Of a DNA stretch of 64,000 nucleotides, positions 46,435 to 58,319 are shown in pieces. A model generated the notes under the pieces. The model saw only the letters and a list, made by a program, of their open reading frames with translations, did no database searches and was not told the origin of the DNA. The position numbers were made by a program, and so were the translations under genes. The DNA is taken from the NCBI RefSeq assembly GCF_003597395.2, contig NC_133770.1, positions 90,139,641 through 90,203,640 on the forward strand, in the 5' to 3' direction. The DNA is from Chelonoidis abingdonii. Lineage: Eukaryota > Chordata > Testudines > Testudinidae. Numbering within the stretch: position 1 is the first letter of the stretch; the number at the start of each line of letters is the position of its first letter.

Positions 46435-46929
46435 ATGAGTCGGGGCAGCGCTCCGGGAGCGCAGCGGAGCTGGCGCAAGCAGAACGCGCTGCCTCGGGTC
46501 CCAGGCGCCGCGCGCCGCAGCGTGGGCGGGGAGAGGGAGAAAGAGAGGGAGCCTCGCGGGCGGGCAGCGCAGAGTGCGAGAGAGGCAGCGGAGAGGGGAC
46601 AGGCAGGCAGCGACAGACAGACAGACAGACGGGGAGAGAGCACAGCCCGCGATAAGAGCCACAGTCCGGGCTACAGCGAGAGGACAGGCAGCGCAGGGCG
46701 GACAGGCAGAGGGATCCATAAAGGGCAGGCAGCAGCACAGCAGAGAGAGGGAGACAGAGAGGCAGTGGGAGCCCGCTCGGCGAGTCAGGCAGACTCACGC
46801 GCCCAGAGAAGTAGCGTCTCCTCCAGAGTAGCAAAGGGGGCGAGGCGGAGGAGGAGGAGGAGGCAGAGACCATGTCTTTCGGGAAGACAGCCACTGTACT
46901 GTAACAGCACCAGAGCTGCCGCCACATAA
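46435..46929 (+). CDS. 164-codon ORF inside the CpG-island exon (uncertain)
   Basis: An ATG in acceptable context (A at -3) at 46435 opens a frame that stays open to TAA at 46927-46929. The product would be strongly basic and low in complexity, rich in R, S, G, Q and A, with an RRRRR run near the end. No domain is recognised. Long frames are common by chance in stop-poor GC-rich DNA, so the prior for a real protein is low. If transcription starts upstream of 46435 it would act as an upstream ORF in the leader. Confidence 0.2.
   Translation: MSRGSAPGAQRSWRKQNALPRVPGAARRSVGGEREKEREPRGRAAQSAREAAERGQAGSDRQTDRRGESTARDKSHSPGYSERTGSAGRTGRGIHKGQAAAQQREGDREAVGARSASQADSRAQRSSVSSRVAKGARRRRRRRQRPCLSGRQPLYCNSTRAAAT
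46872..46904 (+). CDS. 10-codon upstream ORF (MSFGKTATVL)
   Basis: ATG at 46872 has A at -3 (GAGACCATGT) and closes after ten codons with TAA. It lies in the presumed 5' UTR about 90 bases before the splice donor and overlaps the 164-codon frame in another register. It could modulate translation. No conservation evidence is available. Confidence 0.3.
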   Translation: MSFGKTATVL

Positions 46930-46993
46930 ACACACACGCCAAAAAAGCCCCACACCACCAAGAAGCTGGGGGCAGATCCAGGGTGCTGGCAAG

Positions 46994-49790
46994 GTAAATC
47001 CAAAAAGCTGTGGGCATCCGTGTGCTGTGTGTTCTTTGTTGTTACGATGTTATCTTACCCCACCCCACCCCTCGCATGTGTTTTCTGTCATTTTGTTGAA
47101 ACCATCCTCACCCTCCCCCAAATTTTTAATTTTGAGGTCAGCGTGGCTTAATGTTGGAGATCGAGGAGCAGAGAAGTAGAACAAATGTTTGTGTTTATTG
47201 CATACAGTATGCAATGATCTGTGGTTACTTCAAGGCTCTTTCTTTACGATGTGATATTTACAACATTAGATTCATATTTTAGTGGAAGAAGGGATATTGG
47301 TTCTGAAATTGCTAGACTGGTAACTGAGTATTGCACAGGAGTACTGTAGTATCTAGGTTTTTACACAATAAAATATGAATTTGCCAATAAAAAGACTTTT
47401 AATTTATTTCTTGATGTTGTATGTAGTGTTTGTTGTACCTTGTGAAGAGTTCACATGGAAAGATATGGACAGATGTTTAGAAAGTTTTCCTGGTGAGGTC
47501 GGGCACACTTCTAATAGCTAAATATAAAGTAGATGCTATATGCAGTGTTATTATTCAGACCATAAATGTTTCATTTGCGTTGCATAGTAAATAGCAGATG
47601 GCAGATAATTTAAGAATTACATTAAAACTGGGGGGAATACAAACGTGAAGATGATCGAGGTGGTAATTGGTGCTGCAGGGTCTTTCAGGAGCATTGTTTT
47701 ATGATAGGGCATTTTGGGTAATCGTAATTGTCCGATTTTAGTAAGTTAAAATAATTAGCCCCAGTCTGCTTTTTAGAATTTGAATTCAACCTTATAGGGA
47801 AATTTCAAATAGCAATTTAAATAAGAAATACAGAAAGATGTAGTCATTCTAACAACTGTTTTAGTAATCAAAGCTTTAAAACTTACCTATTGATTTGTGA
47901 AGTTTAATGAAAAAATTGGGATGATTTTTGCATTACCTTTGCTAGAAGGAAAAACATTTGGGACGGTTTAATACTTGAGTATTACTGGATAGTAATTTTG
48001 TTTGGCAAAATATGTACCATGTGCTTTGTTAGCATAATTATTTTATAATATTGTGATCATGCAAGAGAATAATAGTCTGGAAGCCATAAGTTTAATGTTA
48101 AATTTTTTAGCAGTTTACCATGTTCATAAATAGTGAATGTTACTGTGCTATTAAAAATTTGCATATTTGAATGTGTATTATTTCAACTGCATTGTTTATA
48201 GATATAAACAAGGCATGTACTCATTCTGTGCACCCATTCTTGTGCAACTTTGTTAATGTTGTTGTTGTTGTTATTTATTTTACTTACTGTTTCAACCACC
48301 TGGAATAGCCCCACATTTCTGGTTCATGTTTCTATAGTGGGTCTGTTGTCTCCCTGCTCCCCAGGTGTATACATTGCTTTTTTTTTTTTTTTAATGCTTC
48401 CCAGTGTTACTGTAACATGACAGTCCTGTAAACATATCGAGTTATGAAACCAAATGAGCAGATATCAACACAGTAGGTGGTTTGATTTGCCGCTGTGATG
48501 CTTCTGACACTGCACTTAACTAGATGTATGAATCAATATGTATTTCTCTTACAATCCTCCAAAATTGTCTTTGCAAATTTTAACCAAGTACAAAGAATTA
48601 AAGTTAGTTGTTGGGGTGGGGAGGAGGGGAAAATTGTTAAGCTGACCTTCAACTTTTCGGTCACGTAATTTAACTGCACACTAATTTTTGTTTTAACAGT
48701 CTTCATCATGGATCAAGGCAAGTTTGTGTGCACAATTAGGCTTGCAAATTACTAATCTCACCTTGACTTTGCCTCTCAGTTCCCAAATGAGCATGGTTAC
48801 CTTGAGAACTGTGGCATTAGCACTGTTAGAGCATGCTCCGCTTGGGAGTTTGGGTGTGTTCTATTTTTAATGCTATTTAATGAAGAAGCTTCTCACTCTG
48901 CAATGAAGGAAGCATAATGGGAGAGCAGAGCAATGATTGGTTATGGATACTGAAAAAGGAAAATTGCAAAGGTAAAGGTGGACAATGGGATATGGTGATT
49001 ATTATTCAAATCTTTTCTATATATTTATATTAGTCTAAGATAAATGAAAATTCAATTATAACAAAAAGCTGATTGAGTTGATGTTTTAAATAAACCCTTT
49101 GGGAGGGGAGGGTCTAAAAAGAATTTTTAAAAATAAAAAAGTACCTTAAAAGTTGTAGAAGACGTAAACGGTGGATAGAAATTGTTGCTTTACGGAACTA
49201 TTGATTAATCTGTATATTCTGACATTATGCAAAGATATCATCTAAAGAAAATTATCCCATTTTGATGCAGATCATTTCATGGTGAAATGTTTAATGATGA
49301 AATAGCATTATTATAAGAAATATTTTAAAGGTACATGTTTTCTCGTGAATTTAGTGCTCACTTCTATTGTTTAAATGGTGTACATTTTATGGCGATAACA
49401 GTCAGAAGCAGAAGTTTCTGAGTTTTTCTGCCTTTCAGTACTTAAAAGTTGTTTCAGTGAATACCACATAGCATGTAATATTTTCAGAAAGCAAACAACT
49501 CTAAACCTCTAGTGATATATGTGAGGAAAAGAAAATACCTATAGATTTTATTACAGTGAATATCATTATGCAAATACACATCTAGATACACTTTTAAAAT
49601 GCTTTTCTTCTTTATGGGGAAGTGTTCCATAAATCTGTAACCAGAAAAATATTCATTGTCTGTTTGTAGCCATCCACGTATCCAGCATTGTATAAAGAGG
49701 CTAGTCCTTGATTAAAGATGTCACATATAAGATAATTTTGTTCTCCCGCTACTGTCCCTACAGTATTACAAAATATTGGTCTAAGTAATT
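46994..49790 (+). other. start of presumed intron 1, repeat-poor
   Basis: This is AT-rich sequence without recognisable transposons, holding a (GTT)4 tract near 48258 and a T-run near 48379-48392. The lack of repeats beside a CpG island suggests retained regulatory sequence, but that is inference. Confidence 0.45.
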
Positions 49791-49794
49791 TTTA

Positions 49795-50620
49795 GGGTCC
49801 AGTCCTGCAAACATTCATGTAACTAGTCCTTATATCTGTGTAGTCCTGGTGATTGCCTTGGGGCTAAGTATGCAAGTAAGGGATATTCACTTGAGCAAGG
49901 ATTTGTGAGATCAGACCTTAGGAAAAGAAATGACATAGACAATATAAAGAACAGAATTAAATCAATGAGAAAATTAACACATTCCCAAATAACACAACTA
50001 TACTACAAAAGTGTCTTTGAAACTTGACTCGTGCAGAGTAATCAGACACCAAACTGAGCTTGCCCTAAGGATGCAAGTTATCCCGAAGACATCAATGGGA
50101 CTACTTGTGTGAGTAAGGCAAGCACAAGTTGGCCTAATAAAACACTAATATGGGATAGTGAAAAAAAGAAAACTAAAAGGATATAAGAAGCTTTAAACTA
50201 CAATGTGTTCTTGGTTTCCACCCAGTTAGAGTGTAATATGGTTTAATCAAGTATTTTAGCTTAGAATTATGAGTAAAAAGGAACACTAATTCGAGAATCA
50301 CTTTCTCACAGAGTGTAATCTTGAGTTCCTTGTGCACACAAAGCTCCCAGTACATAGAAGGACTGCAGGATCTGGTCCAAAGGTTGCATCAGTGTCACAA
50401 ATACTGGGATGAATCTTTAGCTGCTGTAAATTGGTGTAGCGCCATTAACTTTAGTAGAGCTGTGTTGATTTGCACCAGCTGATGATCTCGCCTGCCATTT
50501 ATAATGTACCAGATTCTACTATCTGACTCAAATTGAGTAGCCGCTTATTCCATGAGTAGCACCATGGACTTCTGTGGGATTAGTTGCAGAGTAAGGAACT
50601 ATATAGTGTGTGCAAGGGAG
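49795..50620. repeat. cluster of four palindromic MITE remnants
   Basis: Arms with the motif AGTCCTGCAAACATTCATG / CACTTGAGCAAGGATTTGTG (49800-49910), CAATGGGACTACTTGTGTGAG (50093-50113), TGTAAATTGGTGTAGCGCC ... TGATTTGCACCAGC (50425-50480) and GATTCTACTATCTGACTC ... AGTTGCAGAGTAAGGAACT (50512-50600) all fit fold-back elements of related types. They are diverged and old. Confidence 0.5.
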
Positions 50621-51089
50621 CACTCATAAAATAATAGCTTAGTACAAAGCTTGTTGAAAACAATGGGAGTCTTTTTAGCCCAATATCTTTATTTAGATGT
50701 AAAGAGAATTTGTAACTCAAATGATCATTTAAAGGGAATGCTATGAATTTTCAAGTAATTTATTATTAAAGATTGGTCAGTTGAAAATTAATGTAACTGC
50801 AATACCAATCAGCTTGCAAAATTTTTTTGTCCCTTTGCTCATTCATTTATTAGATGTGAAGTTTTGTTCTGTGCAGGTAGTAACTCAAGCAAGCGTGTCA
50901 CTGGTTTTCATCCTGAAGAATGAAACATATATTAAATTAAAAGGCATAAGTGCGAAGGATTGTGTAAATTCCGGTGAAAAGTGAGCGATTCTGAAGAAGT
51001 CCTAGAAACACTAGATACAGACAAGCATATCTTTGCATATGGTAATGTGCACTTCTGTAGTACATTCCATCCCAAAGTTTGCTTAATTA

Positions 51090-51200
51090 AGCTTTATTCC
51101 ATCCCTGTGGTGCAGGTAAGTATGACTTTCCCCATTGTAAGGATGGGTAAACTGAGGCACAAAGTGATTAAGCGACCTGTCCAAACTCACGTAGCTAGTT
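51090..51200 (+). repeat. MIR/CORE-SINE-like fragment
   Basis: GACTTTCCCCATTGTAAGGA, TGGGTAAACTGAGGCACAAA, AAGCGACCTGTCCAAACTCA and CGTAGCTAGTTTGTGAC follow the MIR core order (CCCCATTTTACAGATGGGGAAACTGAGGCAC...CTTGCCCAAGGTCAC). Confidence 0.7.
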
Positions 51201-51204
51201 TGTG

Positions 51205-53690
51205 ACACAGCTTGAAAAAGAACCCTGTCCCAACTCACATTCCTGTGCTTTAACTAACAGACAATGCTTTCTGTCTTATTGCTGTTGCTTTGTTTTTCAA
51301 AGTTTTAGCACTTCTGATATGCTGTCAAAATGGCTTTCGGAAAGACATAGATAAAAATAAAACTACATTAAAAATCGCGTTGTGTGTATCGTAGTACAAT
51401 TTTATAATAATTTTTGCTTAATTTTTTTTTAAATATTGTGCCTAACTGGCAAACAGGGCACCTTTGACAGAAGTAATCAATGGTCTGGATAACTGATAAT
51501 TTTAGTTTTTTATGGATAGTGTATATATACACATGCACACCCACCCACCCATTGGCACGCCATTGTAAGTTATGAATTGGATAATTGATAATTCCATGTT
51601 AAGAAATGTTTCTAGTAGGATACTTATTATAGGGCAGTAGCGCAAATTCCTCCATAAGGAAGGAATTTGACCTTTCCAGCATGCTAGCTGGAAAGGTCAA
51701 TATTATAATGTGTATGCTTTTCTAGAAAAATAAAAGACAGGTGAAGCTTATGGTACTGTTTTTTTGCTGGGACCGTAAATAACTTATTTGTGCAATCTGT
51801 TCTTGCGGAATTTGTACCAATTTGTCTACGGAGGCCCAAAGTACTTAGGTATAACATTTACATACAGCTACTTATATGTGCTTGACTTGGGCTTCCAGTT
51901 TGAGTACCTCCATTTGTTGATTCCGTGGATTAGAACATGTGGTGGATGTACGCTATGTAAATTTGTCAGTAGCATTTTCCTGCATATGGTTTCTCTGTAA
52001 GTATAATGTTTTCTATATCTTTTCTTAGCTTGATTTTTTTTTTGTTTAGAATCTAAGAACACACAAAACATCTACATTAACATTTGCCATATTTGCTCAT
52101 AAAACTCATGAAAAGAGACTGTTGCTGAGAATGACATTTCTGCAAAAAAAAATTCCACAGGGTCCTCATAAAATTGTCCTAACACAAGCTTTTTGTTAAT
52201 TATACTACAGTTTTGTGTACCTAGCTCTTCATTTTTATTAAACATAATTTCCAGTCTTTCCAGTAATACTTCAGCAATAAATTCTTTAATTTATTCTAGA
52301 AGAAGGATATTACTGGGAAGCTGTCCCTTTTTAAAATCTGTTTATCATTTTTGATCATACAATGGTATATTTAATGGAATTACTTTAGATATATCTAGAT
52401 ACCTAAATAATATGATATGCCAGTATCTGAAAACACATGTCATATGATGTTTGTTTACTTACATTTCTACTCCTAAATTAATTCTTACTAAGAGAAAAGG
52501 AACTTAATGTAGGGAGATGGAGAAAGCTGGAATAAATAAAATAAACAAGACTTTAGATTTTATAGGCATCAGTTAAGGGAATTTTAAGATTAAGTGGCTA
52601 GTCACTATTATGATAAACATGGTTGAAAATCTTAGATACTGTAATATGTTTTTCTACTACATTTTCAAGAAGCCATGAGGTTTTTTTTTCCTATACAGAT
52701 ATAATACAACACAGTTTTAATTGAAACAGGCAGACAGACACACACACGCAGCAATGTCAGGGAACACATTTATGGTTTGAATAGCTAGTGTTGTAAAGCA
52801 ATGGATTTCTGAGTAATCTGTAAGCAAATATAGGTTTCTAGATTCAGTAACTGTATATCACTGTTCTCATGGCAAAATTTCATTGTGATCATTCACATAC
52901 TGTATATTAAACTGTCAGAGGAAAAGTAAATTTTTTTGGTAAGTGAAACATAAAGAGCTGCCCACAGAGAAACTGGCACTTTTTTTTATTGTACTTGCAG
53001 TGAATAAGACATCTTCTTCTTCTGATCTTCCTTCCAGGTGGTGACTTACAATTTAAAGGGGCGGTGGTGGGGAAGGCACGCTACTAAAAAAACCCCAACC
53101 ATAAAAAAAAACCAACCCTCCAATATCTTAGTGCTTGTTGATTATGTTTCCAGTTTTGTGGTAGGCAATATATCAACTGCAGGTACTGTATAAACATTTA
53201 ATAAATATTAAAGCCGTTTGAGCTTGGAAAAGTCCCCAGATGGATAAAAGCTACCTTTTTCTAAACCAGAAGTCCTCAAGCTTGTGAATCGAAGGACGGA
53301 CAGTGGAAGAGTGTCCCGGGGGTGGGTGGGAGGGAGCGGGAGGGGAAAATCACTTAAATGCACAATTTTTGTTCCAGGATCACCAAGTTTTGCTGTCTTT
53401 GTCTTATTGTTTTCTCTCTATATTAAAATACCCAAATCAAATATGTGAACATCCAATTGCTTTCAGGCTTCTTTTTATCTAGTACCTAATTGGCAAAAAG
53501 CAGTGATTTCACTGGAGTTGTGAAAATAAGACTTCCATATGTAATGTGAATCCTGTGATCAACAGCACACTGGTACATTTTAAATTTCCTGTACATTGCA
53601 GTGTTTTACATTTTTGTTGCATTATGAGTTGAACTCTTTGCATTGAACACAGTAGATATACTTAGAACATACTACAAATTCTGACTGTCA
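51205..53690. other. AT-rich presumed intronic sequence
   Basis: No gene or clear repeat family is present. A short inverted pair, TTTGACCTTTCCAGCATGC and GCTGGAAAGGTCAA, lies at about 51667-51699 and could form a small hairpin. Confidence 0.45.
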
Positions 53691-53697
53691 TTTACAG

Positions 53698-53812
53698 CAA
53701 TGGTTTTCAACCTTTTTTCCATTTGCGGACCCCCTAAAAATTTTTGAATGGAGATGCAGACTACTTTGTAAATCTTAGATATAGCCTGCAGACCCCCAGG
53801 TTGAAAACACTG
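53698..53812. mobile_element. hAT-type MITE, 115 bp
   Basis: It begins CAATGGTTTTCAACCTTTTT and ends AGGTTGAAAACACTG, inverted termini of about 15 bases. A perfect 8-bp duplication ATTTACAG flanks it (53690-53697 and 53813-53820). The interior has TTTGCGGACCCCCTAAAAAT. It is very short and noncoding. Confidence 0.9.
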
Positions 53813-53820
53813 ATTTACAG

Positions 53821-54604
53821 AATAAGGATCAGATAGTAACAGTTTTACTTATGGTGAGTCTTATTGACTGTAATGGGGCTTCTTGTGATGCAGTGCCCTG
53901 TTTAGCGTCAGCCTGGGTGTCACAATGTGGCCAAAAGTAAAGAGAATGTGACAGGACTTTTTCTGATGAATGAGACCATGGTGTGTGAATTACAGTGATG
54001 ACAGCCAGCTTATCAACTTTATAACCAATAGTCAAATTGTTCATAGTAAGATGATCCTTTTACAGTTTTGGGTCTGATAGTGCAAGTACTTACCTGATCA
54101 ATGTCCCATTGAAATCAATGGGCAATTTTACCTAGGACATCCTAATTGGTCTTATTATATTAAACATTATAGTAATGTGGGTTTTAATAACAGGGATGGG
54201 GAATTAGGACAATGTAACCATTCATGTGATTGAACTTTTACTTTACTGCAACTGAAAGTAAAATACTGAATTGTTGTGGTGCAAACCAGCCTTCAAGGTG
54301 TAGAGGTCATTTGAGCACACAATTTAATTATATTTCTGTTTAAAATAATACTCTTCCATTTCTGAGGTGAAATGCCACCTTCAAAATTTATTACCAGAGG
54401 CATAACATTAAAAATAATTTGAACTAGCTTGCTTAATGTGTTAGAAAATACTTGTCATGGAGTCGGAAAAGTTTATGATGTCATAAAAGCTTTAAGAGAA
54501 ACACATCAAATAAACGGTTCACTTTTTACAGTAGGCCACCAATTTTAATGTGAACCTGGAAATATCTGATAGTTTTATCATTTATAAATCATGCATTTCA
54601 TAAT
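53821..54604. other. presumed intronic sequence
   Basis: A palindromic-MITE remnant occurs at about 54067-54130 (GGTCTGATAGTGCAAGTACT ... CCCATTGAAATCAATGGGC). Nothing else is recognised. Confidence 0.45.
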
Positions 54605-54668
54605 CCATCATGTTTTAAAGGAAGGAGGTTTGACTTCCATCATGTTTTAAAGGAAGGAGGTTTGACTT
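54605..54668. repeat. perfect 32-bp tandem duplication
   Basis: A 32-base unit beginning CCATCATGTTTTAAAGGAAG occurs twice without mismatch or gap (54605-54636 and 54637-54668). Identity implies a recent slippage or microduplication event. Confidence 0.9.
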
Positions 54669-56290
54669 TCATGCTTTCAGAAAAATTAAGACCACCTTTA
54701 AATGATAGAAAAAATTGTCTACATAGATCTGTAAAGTAAGCACAATAACTTTTAGAATATATGCTCTCATTTATCTGCTTCCAGCACAATATAATCCAAA
54801 ATATTGTAGACAATTGCAAACCCATTTCTGGTTCTGATACAATTGCTGGGGAAGGAGATCTTTCCTTGCTGTAATGTATAGGACAAAGAATAGGTCAAAG
54901 TAAATTAATATATTTTATCATATTAGACCAAGGTATTATATATTAATATATTTAGTTACTATGGTATAATAATAAAGAACAGGAAGGATTACCTAGGACT
55001 ACGATGTGGGCTGCAAATGGAACTAAAGAATCATATTTAGCAGATATTAAAAAAATAAATTAGCATTGATGTGTCAATGAAGACGTCGGATTGCTTTACA
55101 GGAAGAAGTATGGGGTATACTCTGTCCTTGATCTGTTCTGCTCATGTTGAGGGGGCCATATACTCGAGGTGACACTTACCCCTGCATACAAGGCCAGGAT
55201 GAGGTCTGTGCATGATGTAATGCCAACTGTGTCTATATAAACTCTTCTTCTCCTCTATGACTTTCCAGTGCTAATGGAGAAGTTGGGAGCACACAGCAAG
55301 TTGGGGGAAACAAATGCCAATGCAGCATTTTAGCAACTTTTAACTGTGCTGTCGGAGATGGAGGGGTGTGTGTGTTTAGGGGGTGAGAGGGACATGGATG
55401 GCTATCAAGTTCTTGTAGCTGCGCAGGTATCCATAATGTTTGAGCTCTAGTTCCCATGGATGCTCCGTCTGCTCTCCTTTTAGCTAGCCTCGTCCTCTAC
55501 TGCATTGCTCCCATTCCCACAATTCAGGAGAAGAATGTGGCAGACATATGTCTTTTTTTCAAAGCCATGTGTTTCTTTGATGTATTTGTTACTCTCCATG
55601 CATATGTATATGCTTTTTTTCCCCCAGAAAGGGGAACAGAGGGGGACTCATTAGTTATGATTGTTCCTTTACATATAATTTCTTCAAGAATGTTATGGTC
55701 AAAAAGTCATTACTAACTTTATTCTCAGTTACCATGATGTTCAATATCCGGGGCGGGGATGAAAAGCCAAGATGCATGTTCTTTGGGCATCTTGTGTCCT
55801 TATCAATGTTGCAAGCCGCTTATCAGAAAAAAGAAGATGCATTTCACATTTTTCTCATTTGTTTTTGTTTTTTTGCTGATAAATAAAATTAAGCGAAATA
55901 GGAAAAATTTCAACAAGTTTTAATCAACTAAGAACCCAGGCAAAACTACAGCAAACATATAATTCTTTAATCTTTCCTTTAAATAACACAATAGATGGTG
56001 CACTTCCAAGTGTAATTGGTATTGGTACAGAATTTATTAGCCAGATAGTATAGCTGTTAAATATTTGATTAGAATATCAGATTAGAACAAGGAAAAAATC
56101 AAAAAGTAACAATACAAATTTTTGAAGCATGATAGTCATGTTCCATTGAAGTGTGTTAGTAGCAGCTAGAAGTTCTGACCAAGGTTGGGGTTCTGTTGTG
56201 CTAGGTACTGTAGAAAGACATAATAAGACACAGTACCTGCCCCAAAGAGTTTACACAACAATATAAATGGACAAAATGGACAGTGGATGG
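54669..56290. other. presumed intronic sequence
   Basis: No gene or clear repeat was recognised. Short frames near 55233-55886 lack domains. Confidence 0.45.
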
Positions 56291-56445
56291 GAGGAAGGAT
56301 GTACTATTTTTGTCCCCATTTTACAGATGGGGAGTTGAGGCATGGGGAATCCAAGTAATTTGCTTAATGTCACATAAGAAGCATATGGCAGAGCTGGGAA
56401 TTGACCCCAGGTCTTCTTGAATCTCACTCTGGTACCTGAATCACA
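56291..56445 (+). repeat. MIR/CORE-SINE-like fragment
   Basis: TTGTCCCCATTTTACAGATG, GGGAGTTGAGGCATGGGGAA, TTTGCTTAATGTCACATAAG, GGCAGAGCTGGGAATTGACC and CCAGGTCTTCTTGAATC are MIR core motifs in the correct order. Confidence 0.75.
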
Positions 56446-58310
56446 AGACCTTCCTTTTCTTTAAGGATCTCTGAAAAACAGGGGTGCTGGAACAATGTGT
56501 ATAGTGGAGGTACTGGGAACCTTTGAACCAAACTGTAAATCCTGGAAACAACTTGAAGCCAGGGGGGTCAGGAGCACCCCCAGCAGCCCGAGTTCCGCAT
56601 CTATGCTGCAAAAATGTAGTAAGTTAAATAACCGATAGCCGCTCATGCTTAACATTTTTTTTAAACAATCATAAATTAAAATCCTTCATCTGCGTTCTTT
56701 TGCCTACTTGTACCTGTGTCTCTACTTCCTTACCAGTCCCCCTCCACTCCTCTTTCTGTTCCTTCATGCAGTCTTACTACCCTTAGTGCAAGTGCTTTTC
56801 CCTTTTCAGATTGCACCACTTAAAACAGCTTCCCTTTATCTCATCAACTCTCTAGTACTTTTCAAATATCTCAGAATTTATTTTCCCTCTTTTGCTGATG
56901 CCTTTTAATTTTTCTCTGAAATTACTTATGTGCCTTATATTGTGTTTTATTCATCATACAATGAACTTAAACTTATTTTGTAATTTGATGCAATGGGCAG
57001 TCCTGAATTATTTAACTCTTTAAAACACTATGGGATGCAGTTTGTTTTAAAGAATGTTATACAAAATATTCCACCATGTTTCAAAGAGTGGAGGAGTTCA
57101 GATCCCCAGGCTCTTCGTTTGTTTTGGTGGATCTTTAGGAGGAAGCATGGTCAAGCTAAAAATATGCATTTTCTCCAGACAAGTTATTTCTGATATGTTT
57201 GTCTGTAAAAAGGAAGATCTTACAATTTAATTTTTAAGGAATAATTTATGCTTTGGAGCCTCTTCAGATGTGCAGCTAAAATTAATTTGTTTAGTTTCAT
57301 GAATTTTTATACATCCTTCTGCTAACTCGGAGATCCAAATCCAGATTCCAGAGGTCAGTGAAATCGTGGACTTAAGATGCACCTTGGAAGATTTTGTGTC
57401 CTGATATCTCTCTCCATTAATGTAGGTTATTTTTTCATTCTTTGTCAGTAATATTTGTCATATCCCTTCATTTTACTCAGTTGCTCGAAGAACAAGGTAA
57501 AATGGAAATTACACAAAATTGTGAGAGGCTTTTACAGCATTTCTGTGATATGAAAGGCATTTTACATGCAAGCTCTTTGGCTGTGGACTGCTCACTAAGG
57601 TGTGGCCATGAAATACTGCAATTGCTACAACAAAACAAAATAATGGTCATATGCAGTGTATTTTTGAACGAGGTGTAGTTTGTAACTTTAGCTGTCACTT
57701 TTGGGTAATAAGAATTGGGTTAAATTATTATATGGAGATTTGTATTGTATTATATACAATATAAATGTTGGATAAACTTAGATCCTGCACCATTAATTGA
57801 AGATTATTCATGCTTTACATAATAATGATAATAATTAATAGTTATTATGTGAACCTAGGTTATGTTTGTTGGGGGCAGGGGAGCTAGCTGTCTAGGAATC
57901 TTGTTCAGGATTGCACAACCTTTAAGATACATGATAGATATCAACAGTTGAAGTAGAGATTCATTGGCAACGGTAAGCCATAACACATTTTAAAGACGCG
58001 TGTAATTAGAAACTCCATGTAGAGACAAGGATTCACAAAAATTGAACAGCAATGTCCATTTGAAATTTTATGTAGAGATTTGCCATAAATTGCAAGCTAG
58101 GTGTGCGGATATTTGAAGAAGCAGAATTTGTTTATAGTGCCTAAGACTCAATCTTTGTTTAAATCTAACTTTTTTCTACTACCCTTTTCATTCCTTTACT
58201 TCTGCTAAGATGTAGCAGGAGAACTCCTTATTTTCAGCTGCCAGTTTACCAATCTAATTTATTCACTTTTCAGTCTTCTGATCACTGAGGGTGCTTAAAT
58301 TACTGTGCAT
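56446..58310. other. AT-rich presumed intronic sequence
   Basis: No gene or recognisable repeat family is seen. Confidence 0.45.
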
Positions 58311-58319
58311 CCTCTATAC

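Larger units (their letters stand above)
46200..46993 (+). promoter_or_regulatory. CpG-island promoter
   Basis: Base composition changes abruptly from AT-rich to GC- and CpG-rich between about 46200 and 46990, for example GGGGGCGGGAGGGGGCGACG at 46340-46359, with GGGCGG-type Sp1-like motifs. A CCAAT box in CCGGCCAATGGC (about 46363-46374) would suit transcription start in the region of 46430-46480. No strong TATA box lies at the expected distance; CATAAAG at about 46709 is too far downstream. The island is asymmetric, purine-rich on the plus strand from 46500, typical of a plus-strand 5' exon. Confidence 0.75.
46435..46993 (+). other. probable first exon (largely 5' UTR) of an unidentified host gene
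   Basis: A purine-rich, CpG-rich segment ends at CTGGCAAG|GTAAATCC, a good match to the vertebrate splice donor (46993/46994), after which composition returns to AT-rich. Simple repeats typical of 5' UTRs are present: a CAGA run (46612-46632) and a GGA run (about 46851-46864). No downstream exon is recognised within 17 kb, so the first intron would be long, as in many neural and developmental genes. The gene itself is not recognised. The 5' boundary is arbitrary because the transcription start cannot be read from sequence. Confidence 0.55.

Noticed and set aside
46700..46720. CATAAAG as the TATA box of the CpG-island gene
   Set aside because: It sits inside the purine-rich exon-like segment, far downstream of the CCAAT box, and is a poor TATA match.
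46185..47017. Several long minus-strand and alternative plus-strand frames over the CpG island (85-240 codons)
   Set aside because: GC-rich, stop-poor DNA; products are low-complexity Ala/Arg/Ser/Leu runs. The 240-codon version opens with GTG, not ATG.
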